A stretch of DNA of 64,000 bases from positions 430,184,619-430,248,618 of the forward strand of contig NC_057801.1 of NCBI RefSeq assembly GCF_018294505.1, given 5' to 3'. The notes beneath the pieces were generated by a model that made no database searches, was not told the origin of the DNA, and saw only the letters and a list, made by a program, of their open reading frames with translations. This DNA is from Triticum aestivum. Taxonomy: Eukaryota > Streptophyta > Magnoliopsida > Poales > Poaceae. This document shows positions 22,663-33,249 of this stretch, piece by piece. A program made the position numbers and the translations under genes. The stretch's first letter is position 1. Each line of letters opens with the position of its first letter.

Positions 22663-23400
22663 ATGGCGGATGCAAGGAACAAGTTCACTCAACCGGATGA
22701 AGATACACCTTTTGGACGCCACTTGAAGGAAGTTACTAGGTACCTGAACATTGGAATACCAAGCTTCACCGGGACCTACATCGCCACTTTACCAGAAGAG
22801 GAGCGTTGGATGATTCGAGTTCAAGTTCCAGGAAGGACGTTCATGCCAGTCATTGAGCCCATAGAGTTTTCCTTTGATGCACCAACCTGGAGTCTAGGAA
22901 AGAGCATGGCAGCCCACATCACCACGGGACGCATTGGAGAAGTTTACCACAAGGATCTCAAGGATACTATTTACTAGATTTGTGGGCGTCGAGATGAGCA
23001 ATGGGAGATGATCAGCACCAGGAAGGATAGATCTATTGTAGCTTTCATCCAGGAGTTAAACCGGCACATTCGTCGCCAGGAGAACCAGATGTGCGCAGGC
23101 ATGATAGATCTGAAGAAGGCAATGACCAGGATCACGGAGCTGGAGGAAGAACTCAAGTCTACACACGATGGATATGAGGAGGAAATGACGATACTCGTGG
23201 AGAAGAATGACGATCTGATCAAGAAGCTAGGAGTATTCATGGGAGACCCCGCGCGAGGAGGAGAAGACGACGATTCCACTTGCCTGGAGAACTACATCAT
23301 CATCGACGACACCGACTCGGACCCTGATGATAGCGATGATGACTATGTTGATGAGGCTGGAGCAGATATCATTGATTCTTCCACCGATCAAGTTTTCTAG
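22663..23400 (+). pseudogene. Extra ORF upstream of E1 gag (unknown function)
   Basis: A 245-codon frame starting MADARNKFTQPDEDTPFGRH with a single in-frame TAG after codon 104 (22975-22977). The N-terminal half is globular-looking (PSFTGTYIATLPEEERWMIR, then EPIEFSFDAPTWSLGKSMAA). The second half has a heptad-rich, probable coiled-coil stretch (MTRITELEEELKSTHDGYEE) and a very acidic tail (DDTDSDPDDSDDDYVDEAGA). It lies between PBS and gag. I do not recognise the family. Its preserved length with only one stop suggests a real protein of the intact family, not chance. No zinc knuckle, protease or RT motif. Confidence 0.6.
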
Positions 23401-23601
23401 TCGACCACCATATCATTAGTAGTATTTCCCCATGTATATAGTATAGTCCGAGCACTTTTGTAATGATAGTTAGACCGATTGTATGCCCTTGTTTGAATTG
23501 ATTGAAGTGATATGATTGTGTTTGTCTCATGTGCATATGGGTAGTGTTTTCCCTCTATACCTCATTCTATTCTGTTTTTTGCATCTTTTCTAAACCCTCA
23601 G

Positions 23602-23914
23602 ATGCCTCCGAGACGCGACAATGGATTTGCGTTCCCACCGGAGCTCACTCAGTTGATCCAGCAACAGAATGCATTGATGAAGATACTAGTCCAGAATCAG
23701 AATCAGGGGAACAACAACAACAATAACCCACCACCACCACCACATGTTGATCACTTAACCCATTTTCTAAGGCTGAATCCACCGGTGTTCTCCAGTAGCA
23801 CCGAGCCGATTGTTGCAGATGATTGGCTCCGCAAGATTGGAAGGGAGTTGACCACTGCAGGATGCACATATGCGGAGAGAGTGCGGTTTGCCGCACATCA
23901 GCTTGATGGACCCG
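23602..23914 (+). pseudogene. gag: E1 gag, N-terminal part
   Basis: Starts MPPRRDNGFAFPPELTQLIQ, then an Asn/Pro-rich linker and the capsid start (DWLRKIGRELTTAGCTYAER, VRFAAHQLDGP). It is cut at the LDGP codons by the Sabrina-type element and resumes in the same frame at 32214. Positions 23910-23914 (ACCCG) are the left target-site copy. Confidence 0.9.
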
Positions 23915-25481
23915 TGATACGTCTCCACCGTATCTATATTTTTGATTGTTCCATGCTATTATTGCCCCTTTTGGATGTTTATGGGCTTTATTTTACACAT
24001 TTATATCATTTTTGGGACTAACCTACTAACCGGAGGCCCAGCCCATATTGCTATTCTTTTTTTGCCTATTTCAGTATTTCGAAGAAAAGGAATATCAAAC
24101 TGAGTCCAAACGGAATGAAACCTTTGGGAGCGTTATTTTTGGACCAAATCTGATCCGGAGAGCCTGGAGTGCAAGTCAAGAAAGCTCTGAGGGCCCCACG
24201 AGATAGGAGCCCCCCTGTAGGGTGCGCCCCCTGTCTCGTGGGCCCCTTAGGCGGCCACTGACGTACTTCTTCCTCATATATATACCTACGTACCCCGAAA
24301 ACATCCAGGAGCACCACGAAACACAATTTCCACCACCGCAACCTTCTGTATCCGCGAGATCCCATCTTGGAGCCCTTGCCGGCACTCTACCGGAGGGGGA
24401 AGAAACCACAGAGGGCCTCTACATCAACATCCTTGCCCCTCTGATGAGTTGTGAGTAGTTTACCACAGACCTACGGGTCCATAGTTATTAGCTAGATGGC
24501 TTCTTCTCCCTTTTTGGATCTCAATACAATGTTCTCCCCCCTCTCTTGTGGAGATCTATTCGATGTAATCTCTTTTTGCGGTGTGTTTGTCGAGATCCAA
24601 TGAATTGTGGGTTTATGATCAAGTTTATCTATGAATAATATTTGAATCTTCTCTGAATTCTTTTATGTATGATTGAGTTATCTTTGCAAGTCTCTTCGAA
24701 TTATCAGTTTGGTTTGGCCTACTAGATTGATCTTTCTTGCCATGGGAGAAGTGCTTAGCTTTGGGCTCAATCTTGCGGTGTTCTTACCCAGTGACAGAAA
24801 GGGTTGCAAGACATGTATTGTATTGTTGCCATCGAGGATAACAAGATGGGGTTTATATCATATTGCATGTGTTTATCCCTCTACATCATGTCATATTGCT
24901 TAATGTGTTGCTCTGTTCTTATGAAATTAATACTCTAGATGCATGCTGGATAGCGGTCGATGTGTGGAGTAATAGTAGTAAATGCAGGCAGGAGTCGGTC
25001 TATTTGTTATGGACGTGATGCCTATATACATGATCATGCCTAGATAATCTCATTACTATGCGCTTTTCTATCAATTGCTCGACAGTAATTTGTTCACCCA
25101 CATAATACTTATGCTATCTCGAGAGAAGCCTCTAGTGAAATCTATGGCCCCCGGGTCTATCTCTTATCATATTTGCTTTCCATCTACTTTATTTGCATCT
25201 TTACTTTTTGCATCTATATCAAAAATACAAAAAATATATTGATCTTATCATACTATCTTTATTAGATCTCACTTTTGCAAGTGGCCGTGAAGGGATTGAC
25301 AACCCCTTTATTGCGTTGGTTACGAGTTCTCAGTTTGTTTGTGTAGGTGCGTGGGACTTTTGAGGAGCCTCCTACTGGATTGATACCTTGGTTCTCAAAA
25401 CTGAGGGAAATACTTACGCTACACTTTGCTGCATCACCCTCTCCTCTTTGAGGAAAACCAACGCAAGCTCAAGACGTAGCA
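23915..25481 (+). repeat. Sabrina-type 5' LTR
   Basis: 1567 bp, very similar to 30640-32213. The TATA-like CATATATATACC at 24275-24286 precedes a conserved region containing CCGCGAGATCCCATCTTGGA. A 76-codon ORF at 24673 recurs in the other LTR at 31404 only because the LTR is duplicated. Confidence 0.92.
24276..24285 (+). promoter_or_regulatory. TATA box of the Sabrina-type 5' LTR
   Basis: ATATATATAC about 360 bp into the LTR, followed by CTACGTACCCCGAAAACATC. The equivalent is at 31008-31018 in the 3' LTR. Inferred core promoter. Confidence 0.6.
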
Positions 25482-25492
25482 AGAAGGATTTC

Positions 25493-25510
25493 TGGCGTCG
25501 TTGCCGGGGA
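25493..25510 (+). other. Sabrina-type primer-binding site
   Basis: TGGCGTCGTTGCCGGGGA, 11 bases after the LTR. It is complementary, with one mismatch, to the 3' end of plant tRNA-Asp as I remember it (ending CCCCGGCAACGGCGCCA). This differs from the initiator-Met sites of E1, E2 and E5. Confidence 0.7.
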
Positions 25511-25711
25511 GGTCTTCACTCAAGTTAAGACATACCAAGTACCCATCACAAACCCATCTTCCTCGCATTTACATTATTTGGCATTTGCCTCTCGTTTTCC
25601 TCTCCCCCACTTCACCCTTCCCGTTTTATTCGTCCTCTTTTTCCCAATCTCCTCCTCTCTCTCTTCGCTTGCAGTTTTTCTATTTGCTTGTGTGTTGGAT
25701 TACTTGTTGCC

Positions 25712-26859
25712 ATGGCACAATATAGTACCAAGTTGTGTGACTTCTCGAATACCAATAATAATGATTTCCTTAGTACTCCGATTGCTCCTCTTAATGATGT
25801 TGAGTCTTGTGAAATCAATACCGCTTTGCTGAATCTTGTTATGAAAGATCAATTTGCCGGCCTTCCTAGTGAAGATGCCGCTACTCATCTAAACAATTTT
25901 GTTGATTTGTGTGATATGCAAAAGAAGAAAGATACGGATAATGATATTGTTAAATTGAAGTTATTTCCGTTTTCACTTAGAGATCGTGCCAATGGTTTTC
26001 GTCTTTGCCTAAAAATAGTATTGATTCTTGGAACAAGTGCAAAGATGCTTTTATCTCTAAGTATTTTCCTCCCGCTAAGATCATCACTCTTAGGAATGAT
26101 ATTATGAATTTTAAACAACTTGATCATGAGCATGTTGCCCAATCTTGGGAAAGAATGAAATTGATGCTTCGCAATTGCCCTACTGATGGTTTGAATTTAT
26201 GGATGATCAGACAAAAACTTTATGCCGGTTTGAACTTTGCTTCTAGAAATCTCTTAGATTCAGCCGCGAGAGGCACGTTTATGGAAATCACATTAGGAGA
26301 TGCTACAAAATTGCTTGATAATATTATGGCTAATTATTCTCAATGGCACACCGAAAGATCTTCTAGTAAAAAAGTGCATGCTATAGAAGAAATTAATGTT
26401 TTGAGTGGAAAGATGGATGAACTTATGAAGATGTTTGCTACTAAAAATACTCCTCTTGATCCCAATGATATGCCTTTGTCTTCCTTGATTGAGAATAATA
26501 ATGAATATATGGATGTGAATTTTGTTGGTAGGAATAGTTTTGGAAACAATGCTTATAGAGGAAATTTTAATGCTAGACCGTTCCCTAGTAATCCCTCTAA
26601 TAATTATGGAAAGTCCTACAATAATTCTTATGGCAATTTTAATAAGATTCCCTATGATTTTGAGAATAGTGTGAAAGAATTTATGATTTCTCAAAAGAAT
26701 TTTAATGCTTTGCTTGAAGAAAAATTGCTCAAAGTTGATGATTTGGCTAGGAACGTTGATAGACTTTCGCTTGATGTTAATTCTCTTAAACTTGGACCTT
26801 CTTCTCCTAAGCATGATATCAATGAGTCTCTCAAAGTAATGAGAATCTCCATTGACTAG
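25712..26859 (+). pseudogene. gag: Sabrina-type gag
   Basis: The start ATG at 25712 gives MAQYSTKLCDFSNTNNNDFL. The capsid region includes FAGLPSEDAATHLNNFVDLC and, after a frameshift near 25995, SWNKCKDAFISKYFPPAKII and LDHEHVAQSWERMKLMLRNC, typical of Athila-like gag. An Asn-rich tail follows (NPSNNYGKSYNNSYGNFN). No CCHC knuckle is seen. TAG at 26857-26859 ends the open part, but the same frame continues into the protease region. Confidence 0.85.
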
Positions 26860-27702
26860 TGCAAGGAAAGAACCGCTAGATTGCGTGCTGAAAAAGAAAG
26901 CTTTATAAAAGCGTGTTCTTCTAGTTTCCACGAAAATAATGATGAGGATCTTAAAGTTATTGATGCGTCTCTGATTAGATCTATGTTTTTCAATATGAAT
27001 TTTGATGATTATGGGAGTGATGATGAATCAACTTTGCCTAGAAGGCGTCCCAAAAATTCGGAGTCTTTAGATGTTGATGCTAAAACTGTTAAAAGCGAGA
27101 TTGGAGAATCCTCTAGTTCTAATAATATTGAACTTACTATCTCGGATTTCAAGGAATTTGATTATGATAATTGCTCTCTAAAAGGTTGTATTTCCTTGTT
27201 GCAATCCGTTGTTAATTCTCCTCATGCTTATAGTCAAAAGAAAGCCTTTACCAAACATATTGTTGATGCCTTGATGCAATCTTATGATGAAAAACTTAAT
27301 TTGGAAGTTTCTATACCTAGAAAACTTAATGATGAGTGGGAACCTACTATAAAGATTAGAATTAAAGATTTTGAGTGTTTTGCTTTGTGTGATTTGGGTG
27401 CTAGTGTTTCCACGATTCTGAAAACTTTATGTGATATTCTAGGTTTCCATGATCTTGATGATTGCTCTTTAAATTTGCACCTTGCAGATTCCACCATTAA
27501 AAAGCCTATGGGAAATATCAATGATGTTCTTATCATGGCAAATAGAAATTTGGTGCCCGTAGATTTTATCGTTCTTGATATAGATTGCAATCTTTCTTGC
27601 CCTATTATTCTTGGGAGACCTTTCCTTAGAACGATTGGTGCGATTATTGATATGAAGGAAGGGAACATTAGATTCCAATTTCCATTAAAGAAAGGCATGT
27701 AG
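26860..27702 (+). pseudogene. Sabrina-type aspartic protease region
   Basis: In frame with gag across one TAG. Acidic linker, then a pepsin-like retroviral protease fold: IRIKDFECFALCDLGASVST (active-site DLGAS in place of DTGAS), LHLADSTIKKPMGNINDVLI and CPIILGRPFLRTIGAIIDMK. It ends at TAG 27700-27702; related sequence continues in frame (LPYESIMRATYEPSAKDGTH) to about 27789. It should process Gag; with no pol downstream it is the last coding domain. Confidence 0.85.
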
Positions 27703-27789
27703 CACTTTTCAAGAAAGAAAGTCAAATTACCTTATGAATCTATCATGCGTGCTACTTATGAACCTAGTGCCAAAGATGGCACTCATTAG

Positions 27790-30626
27790 ATCTATCTTTG
27801 TTTTTATGCCTAGCTAGGGGCGTTAAACGATAGCGCTAGTTGGGAGGCAACCCAATTTTTCTTTATGTTTTTTGTTTTTGCTCCTGTTTAGTAATAAATC
27901 TTTCATCTACCTTCTGGATAGATGTGTTTTTATCTTTTAATTAGTGTTTATGCCAAGTAGAACCTATAGGATAACCAACGATGATAGTTGATTTGATTCT
28001 GCTGAAAAACAGAAACTTTGCACGCATGAATATAATTTTGTTAAATCACAGGAACATGCTTTTGCGTTGATTCTTTTTGCTGCTGTTCAATAGACAAAAT
28101 TTACAGCACTTCCTATTTTGGTAGGATTTTTAGAGTTCCAGAATTTTGCGTTAGTTACAGATTGCTACAGACTGTTCTGTTTCTCGTGTGTTGTTTGCTT
28201 ATTTTAATGCATCTATGGCTAGTAAATTAGTTTATAAACCATAAAGAAGTTGGAATACAGTAGGTTTAACACCAAAATAAATAAAGAATGAGAATGAGTT
28301 CATGGCAGTACCTTATGTGGTGGTTTTCTTTTCTTTCACTAACGGAGCTTATTAGATTTCCTGTTGAGTTTTGTGTTGTGAAGTTTTCAAGTTTTGGGTA
28401 AAGCTTTTATGGACTATGGAATAAGGAGTGGCAAGAGCCTAAGCTTGGGGATGCCTATGGCACCCCAAGATATTCAAGAATAGCCAAAATCCTAAGCTTG
28501 GGGATGCCCCGGGAAGGCATCCCCTCTTTCGTCTTCGTTCATTGGTAACTTTACTTGGAGCTATATTTTTATTCGCCACATGATATGTGTTTTGCTTGGA
28601 GCGTCATGTATCATATTAGTCTTTGCTTTTTAGTTTACCACAATCATCCTTGCTGTACACACCTTTTGGGAGAAGCCTATTTGATTAGAATTTGCTAGAA
28701 TACTCTATGTGCTTCACTTATATCTTTTGAGCTTGATAGTTTTTGCTCTAGTGCTTCACTTATATCTTTTAGAGCATGATGGTGTCTTAATTTTGAAGAA
28801 ATTGCTAGTCTCTCATGCTTCACTTATATTATTTTGAGAGTCTTTTAGAACAGCATGGTATTTGCTATGATCATAAAGTTGGTCCTAGAATGATGAGCAT
28901 CCAAGTTGGGTATAATAAAAACTATCATAGAAAATGAATTGGATGCTATGATCAATTTGATGCTTGATAATTGTTTTGATATATGGAGGTAGTGATATTA
29001 AAGTCATGCTAGTTGGGTGATTATGAATTTAAAGAATGCTTGTGTTGAAGCTTGTGATTCGCGTAGCATGCACGTATGGTGAACCGCTTTGTGATGAAGC
29101 TGGAGCACAATTTTATTTATTAATTGTCTTCCTTATGAGTGGCGGTCGGGGACGAGTGATGGTCTTTTCCTACCAATCTATCCCCCTAGGACATGCGCGT
29201 AGTACTTTGGTTTTTGATGACTTCTAAATTTTTGCAACAAGTATATGAGTTCTTTTGATTAATGTTGAGTCCATGGATTATACGCACTCTTTCACCCTTC
29301 CACCATTGCCAACCTCTCTTGTACCGTGCAACTTTCGCCGGTACCATACACCCACCATACTCCTTCCTCAAAACAGCCACCATACCTACCTATTATGGCA
29401 TTTCCATAGCCATTCCGAGATATATTGCCATGCAACTTTCCACCGTTCCGTTCATATGACACACATTACTTTTGTCATATTGCTTTTTTGCATGATCATG
29501 TAGTTGACATTGTATTTGTGGCAAGTCCACCTTCATAATTTTCATACATGTCGCTCTTGATTCATTGCATATCCCGGTACACCGTCAGAGGCATTCATAT
29601 AGAGTCATATCTTCTTCTAGCTTTGAGTTGTAAATCCATAAAAGTGTGATGATCTTCATTATTAGAGCATTGTCCTAGTGAGGAAAGGATGATGAAGACT
29701 ATGATTCCCCCACAAGTCGGGATGAGACTTCGGACTTTACAAATAGAAAAAAAGGAAAAAAAGAGAAAGGCCAAAAAGAAAAAAAATAAGGCCAAAGAAA
29801 AAAAAGAAAAAAGGAAAAAAAGAAAAGAAAAAAATGAGAGAAAAAGAGAGAAGGGACAATGCTACTATCTCCTTTTCCACACTTGTGCTTCAAAATAGCA
29901 CCATGATCTTCATGATAGAGAGTCTCATATGTTGTAACTTTCATATACTAGTGGGAATTTTTCATTATAGAACTTGGCTTGTATATTCCAATGATGGGCT
30001 TCCTCAAAAGTGCCCTAGGTCTTCGTGAGCAAGCAAGTTGGATGCACCCCACTTAGTTTCTTTTGTTGAGCTTTCATATATTTATAGCTCTAGTGCATCC
30101 GTTGCATGGCAATCCCTACTCACTCACATTGATATCTATTAATGGGCATCTCCATAGCCCGTTGATACGCCTAGTTGATGTGAGACTATCTTCTCCTTTT
30201 TGTCTTCTCCACAACCACCATTCTATTCCACATATAGTGCTATGTCCATGGCTCACGCTCATGTATTGCGTGAAAGATTGAAAACGTTTGAGATTATTAA
30301 AGTATGAAACAATTGCTTGGCTTGTCATCAGGGTTGTGCATGATTAAATACTTTGTGTGATGAAGATAGAGCATAGCCAGACTATATGATTTTGTAGGGA
30401 TAACTTTCTTTAGCCATGTTATTTTGAGAAGACATGATTACTGTGATTAGCATGCTTGAAGTATTACTATTTCTTATGTCAATATGAACTTTTATTTTGT
30501 ATTCATTTGGATCTGAACATTCATGCCACAATAAAGAAAATTACATTATCAATTATCCTAGGTAGCATTCCACATCAAAAATTTCTTTTTTTATCATTTA
30601 CCTACTCGAGGACGAGCATGAATTAA
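27790..30626 (+). other. Sabrina-type long non-coding interior
   Basis: 2.8 kb between protease and PPT where RT and integrase would lie in an autonomous element. It holds a TTGGG-AGGCAA-CCCAA hairpin (27840-27855) after GGGGCGTTAAACGATAGCGC, two PPT-like hairpin units (28438-28524) and a homopurine stretch (29735-29845). No reverse transcriptase or integrase motif in any frame. Confidence 0.8.
29735..29845 (+). repeat. Adenine-rich homopurine stretch
   Basis: About 110 bp made almost only of A and G, with GGCCAAAAAG-like breaks. It yields a Lys/Glu-rich chance ORF on the plus strand and a Phe-rich one on the minus strand. Low-complexity sequence. Confidence 0.8.
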
Positions 30627-30638
30627 GTTTGGGGATGC
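30627..30638 (+). other. Sabrina-type polypurine tract
   Basis: GTTTGGGGATGC immediately before the 3' LTR. Its core TTGGGGATGC is repeated at 28445 and 28498 inside the element. Confidence 0.75.
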
Positions 30639-30639
30639 T

Positions 30640-32213
30640 TGATACGTCTCCAACGTATCTATAATTTTTGATTGTTCCATGCTATTATATTACCCCTTTT
30701 GGATGTTTATGGGCTTTATTTTACGCATTTATATCATTTTTGGGACTAACCTACTAACCGGAGGCCCAACCCATATTGCTGTTTTTTTTGCCTATTTCAG
30801 TATTTCGAAGAAAAGGAATATCAAACTGAGTCCAAACGGAATGAAACCTTCGGGAGCATTATTTTTGGAACAAATCTGATCCGGAGAGCCTGGAGTGCAA
30901 GTCAAGAAAGAGCCGAGGGCCCCACAAGATAGGAGGGCGCCCCCCCTGTAGGGCACGCCCCCCTGTCTCGTGGGCCCCTCGGGCGGCCACTGACGTACTT
31001 CTTCCTGCTATATATACCTACGTACCCCGAAAACATCCAGGATCACCACGAAACACAATTTCCACCACCGTAACCTTCTGTATCCGCGAGATCCCATCTT
31101 GGAGCCCTTGCCGGCACTCTACCGGAGGGGGAAGCAACCACGGAGGGCCTCTACATCAACATCCTTGCCCCTTCGATGAGTTGTGAGTAGTTTACCACAG
31201 ACCTACGGGTCCATAGTTATTAGCTGGATGGCTTCTTCTCTCTTTTTGGATCTCAATACAATGTTCTCCCCCTCTCTTGTGGAGATCTATTCGATGTAAT
31301 CTCTTTTTGCGGTGTGTTCGTCGAGATCCGATGAATTGTGGGTTTATGATCATGTTTATCTATGAATAATATTTGAATCTTCTCTGAATTCTTTTATGTA
31401 TGATTGAGTTATCTTTGCAAGTCTCTTCGAATTATCAGTTTGGTTTGGCCTACTAGATTGATCTTTCTTGCCATGGGAGAAGTGCTTAGCTTTGGGTTCA
31501 ATCTTGCGGTGTTCTTACCCAGTGACAGAAAGGGTTGCAAGACACGTATTGTATTGTTGCCATCGAGGATAACAAGATGGGGTTTATATCATATTGCATG
31601 TGTTTATCCCTCTACATCATGTCATCTTGCTTAATGTGTTGCTCTGTTCTTATGAACTTAATACTCTAGATGCATGCTGGATAGCGGTCGATGTGTGGAG
31701 TAATAGTAGTAGATGCAGGCAGGAGTCGGTCTACTTGTTATGGACGTGATGCCTATATACATGATCATGCCTAGATAATCTCATAACTATGCGCTCTTCT
31801 ATCAATTGCTCGACAGTAATTTTTTCACCCACCGTAATACTTATGCTATCTCGAGAGAAGCCTCTAGTGAAACCTATGGCCCCCGGGTCTATCTCTTATC
31901 ATATTTGCTTTCCATCTACTTTATTTGCATCTTTACTTTTTGCATCTATATCAAAAATACCAAAAATATATTTATCTTATCATACTATCTTTATTAGATC
32001 TCACTTTCGCAAGTGGTCGTGAAGGGATTGACAACCCCTTTATTGTGTTGGTTGCGAGTTCTTAGTTTGTTTGTGTAGGTGCGTGGGACTTTTGAGGAGC
32101 CTCCTACTGGATTGATACCTTGGTTCTCAAAACTGAGGGAAATACTTACGCTACACTTTGATGCATCACCCTCTCCTCTTCGAGGAAAACCAACGCAAGC
32201 TCAAGACGTAGCA
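30640..32213 (+). repeat. Sabrina-type 3' LTR
   Basis: 1574 bp, paired with 23915-25481, followed by the target-site copy ACCCG at 32214-32218. TATA-like CTATATATACC near 31008-31018. Confidence 0.92.
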
Positions 32214-33249
32214 ACCCGCAGCATCATGGTGGGAGAATTTCACAGCCACTTACCCCATCGACTCTGTCACATGGGTCCAGTTTCAGCAAGCTTTCCGCAC
32301 AACCCTTGTTTCAGTAGGAGCTATGGCCATGAAGAAGCGCGAGTTTTGCAACTTGCGCCAAGGAGGACACACAGTGGGCCAGTATGTGGATGACTTTAGT
32401 AAGTTAGCACATTATGCCCCAGATGACGTCGCTACAGATGCAGCTAAGCAGGAGAAGTTTCTGGAAGGACTGAATGATGAGCTGAGCATGCAGTTGATTG
32501 TGGCAACCTTCAACAACTACCAGGAGTTGGTAGATAGAGCTCTCATGGTTGAAGGGAAGTAACAGCAAATTGACAACCGCAAGAGGAAGCATGGACAAGG
32601 GAAGTACAATTCTGGAGCTCAGCAGAGACCCCGTTTTACCCCGAATTCGGGAGGACCCCTTCAACATAACCATGGAGGTCACAATGACAATGGAGGGAGT
32701 TCGCATAACCATAGTGGCCCCAAGAATGGGAATGGTAATGGAGGAAGCAACGGCCAGAACCATTCCAACCCAGCAACGCCCGCCAAGAAGGATCTAAGTC
32801 ACATTACTTGTCTCAAGTGTGGGAAGAATGGACATTACACCATGGAGTGTTCTGAAGCAAAGAATGGAAATGGCAATGGAAGCTCTGGGAAGAAGCCCAA
32901 CCCTTTCAACAGGGGACAAGTGAACCACGTTAACGTGGAGGAGGTTGAAGCCCAGCCAGATGCAGTAATAGGTAAGTTTTTGGTTAAGTCATTTACTGCA
33001 ATCGTTCTTTTTTATACTGGTGCATCGCATTCATACATATCAAGGGGATTTGCGGATAAGTATAAGTTGCCCACCAAAGTTCTTAGAACACCTACGTTAG
33101 TAAGCTCGCCAGGAGTGGAGCATATGGCAAGCCAAGGATGTTTTCAGATGCCATTCACCATAGGTAGGTATATTTCCCCCTCGGACCTGATAATTTTGGA
33201 GTCGCAAGGTTTGGATGTGATTTTGGGTATGGATTGGCTATTGGTGTAA
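32214..33249 (+). pseudogene. gag: E1 gag C-terminal part and protease
   Basis: Resumes gag after the Sabrina-type insertion (WWENFTATYPIDSVTWVQFQ, then MAMKKREFCNLRQGGHTVGQ). An in-frame TAA follows MVEGK (about 32560). Then comes an Asn/Gly-rich linker with an intact CCHC knuckle CLKCGKNGHYTMEC, followed by a protease domain in which the catalytic DTG reads YTG (LFYTGASHSYISRGF), while LDVILGMDWL is kept. The frame stops at 33247. Loss of the catalytic Asp would inactivate the protease. Confidence 0.88.

Larger units (their letters stand above)
23915..32213 (+). mobile_element. Sabrina-type LTR retrotransposon (Athila-like, gag-protease only)
   Basis: LTRs 23915-25481 and 30640-32213 start TGATACGTCTCCA and end CAAGACGTAGCA. 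A perfect 5-bp target-site duplication ACCCG flanks the element (23910-23914 and 32214-32218). I recognise the LTR as the abundant Sabrina family of wheat and barley. The interior has gag and an aspartic protease but no RT, RNase H or integrase; about 2.85 kb of non-coding DNA follows. It therefore cannot copy itself alone. It interrupts E1 gag. Confidence 0.9.

Noticed and set aside
24673..24903. 76-codon ORF repeated almost exactly at 31404-31634
   Set aside because: It lies in both LTRs of the Sabrina-type element; identity comes from LTR duplication, not from coding constraint.
29689..29898. Lys-rich ORF in the homopurine stretch
   Set aside because: Low-complexity A/G run within the non-coding part of the Sabrina-type element.
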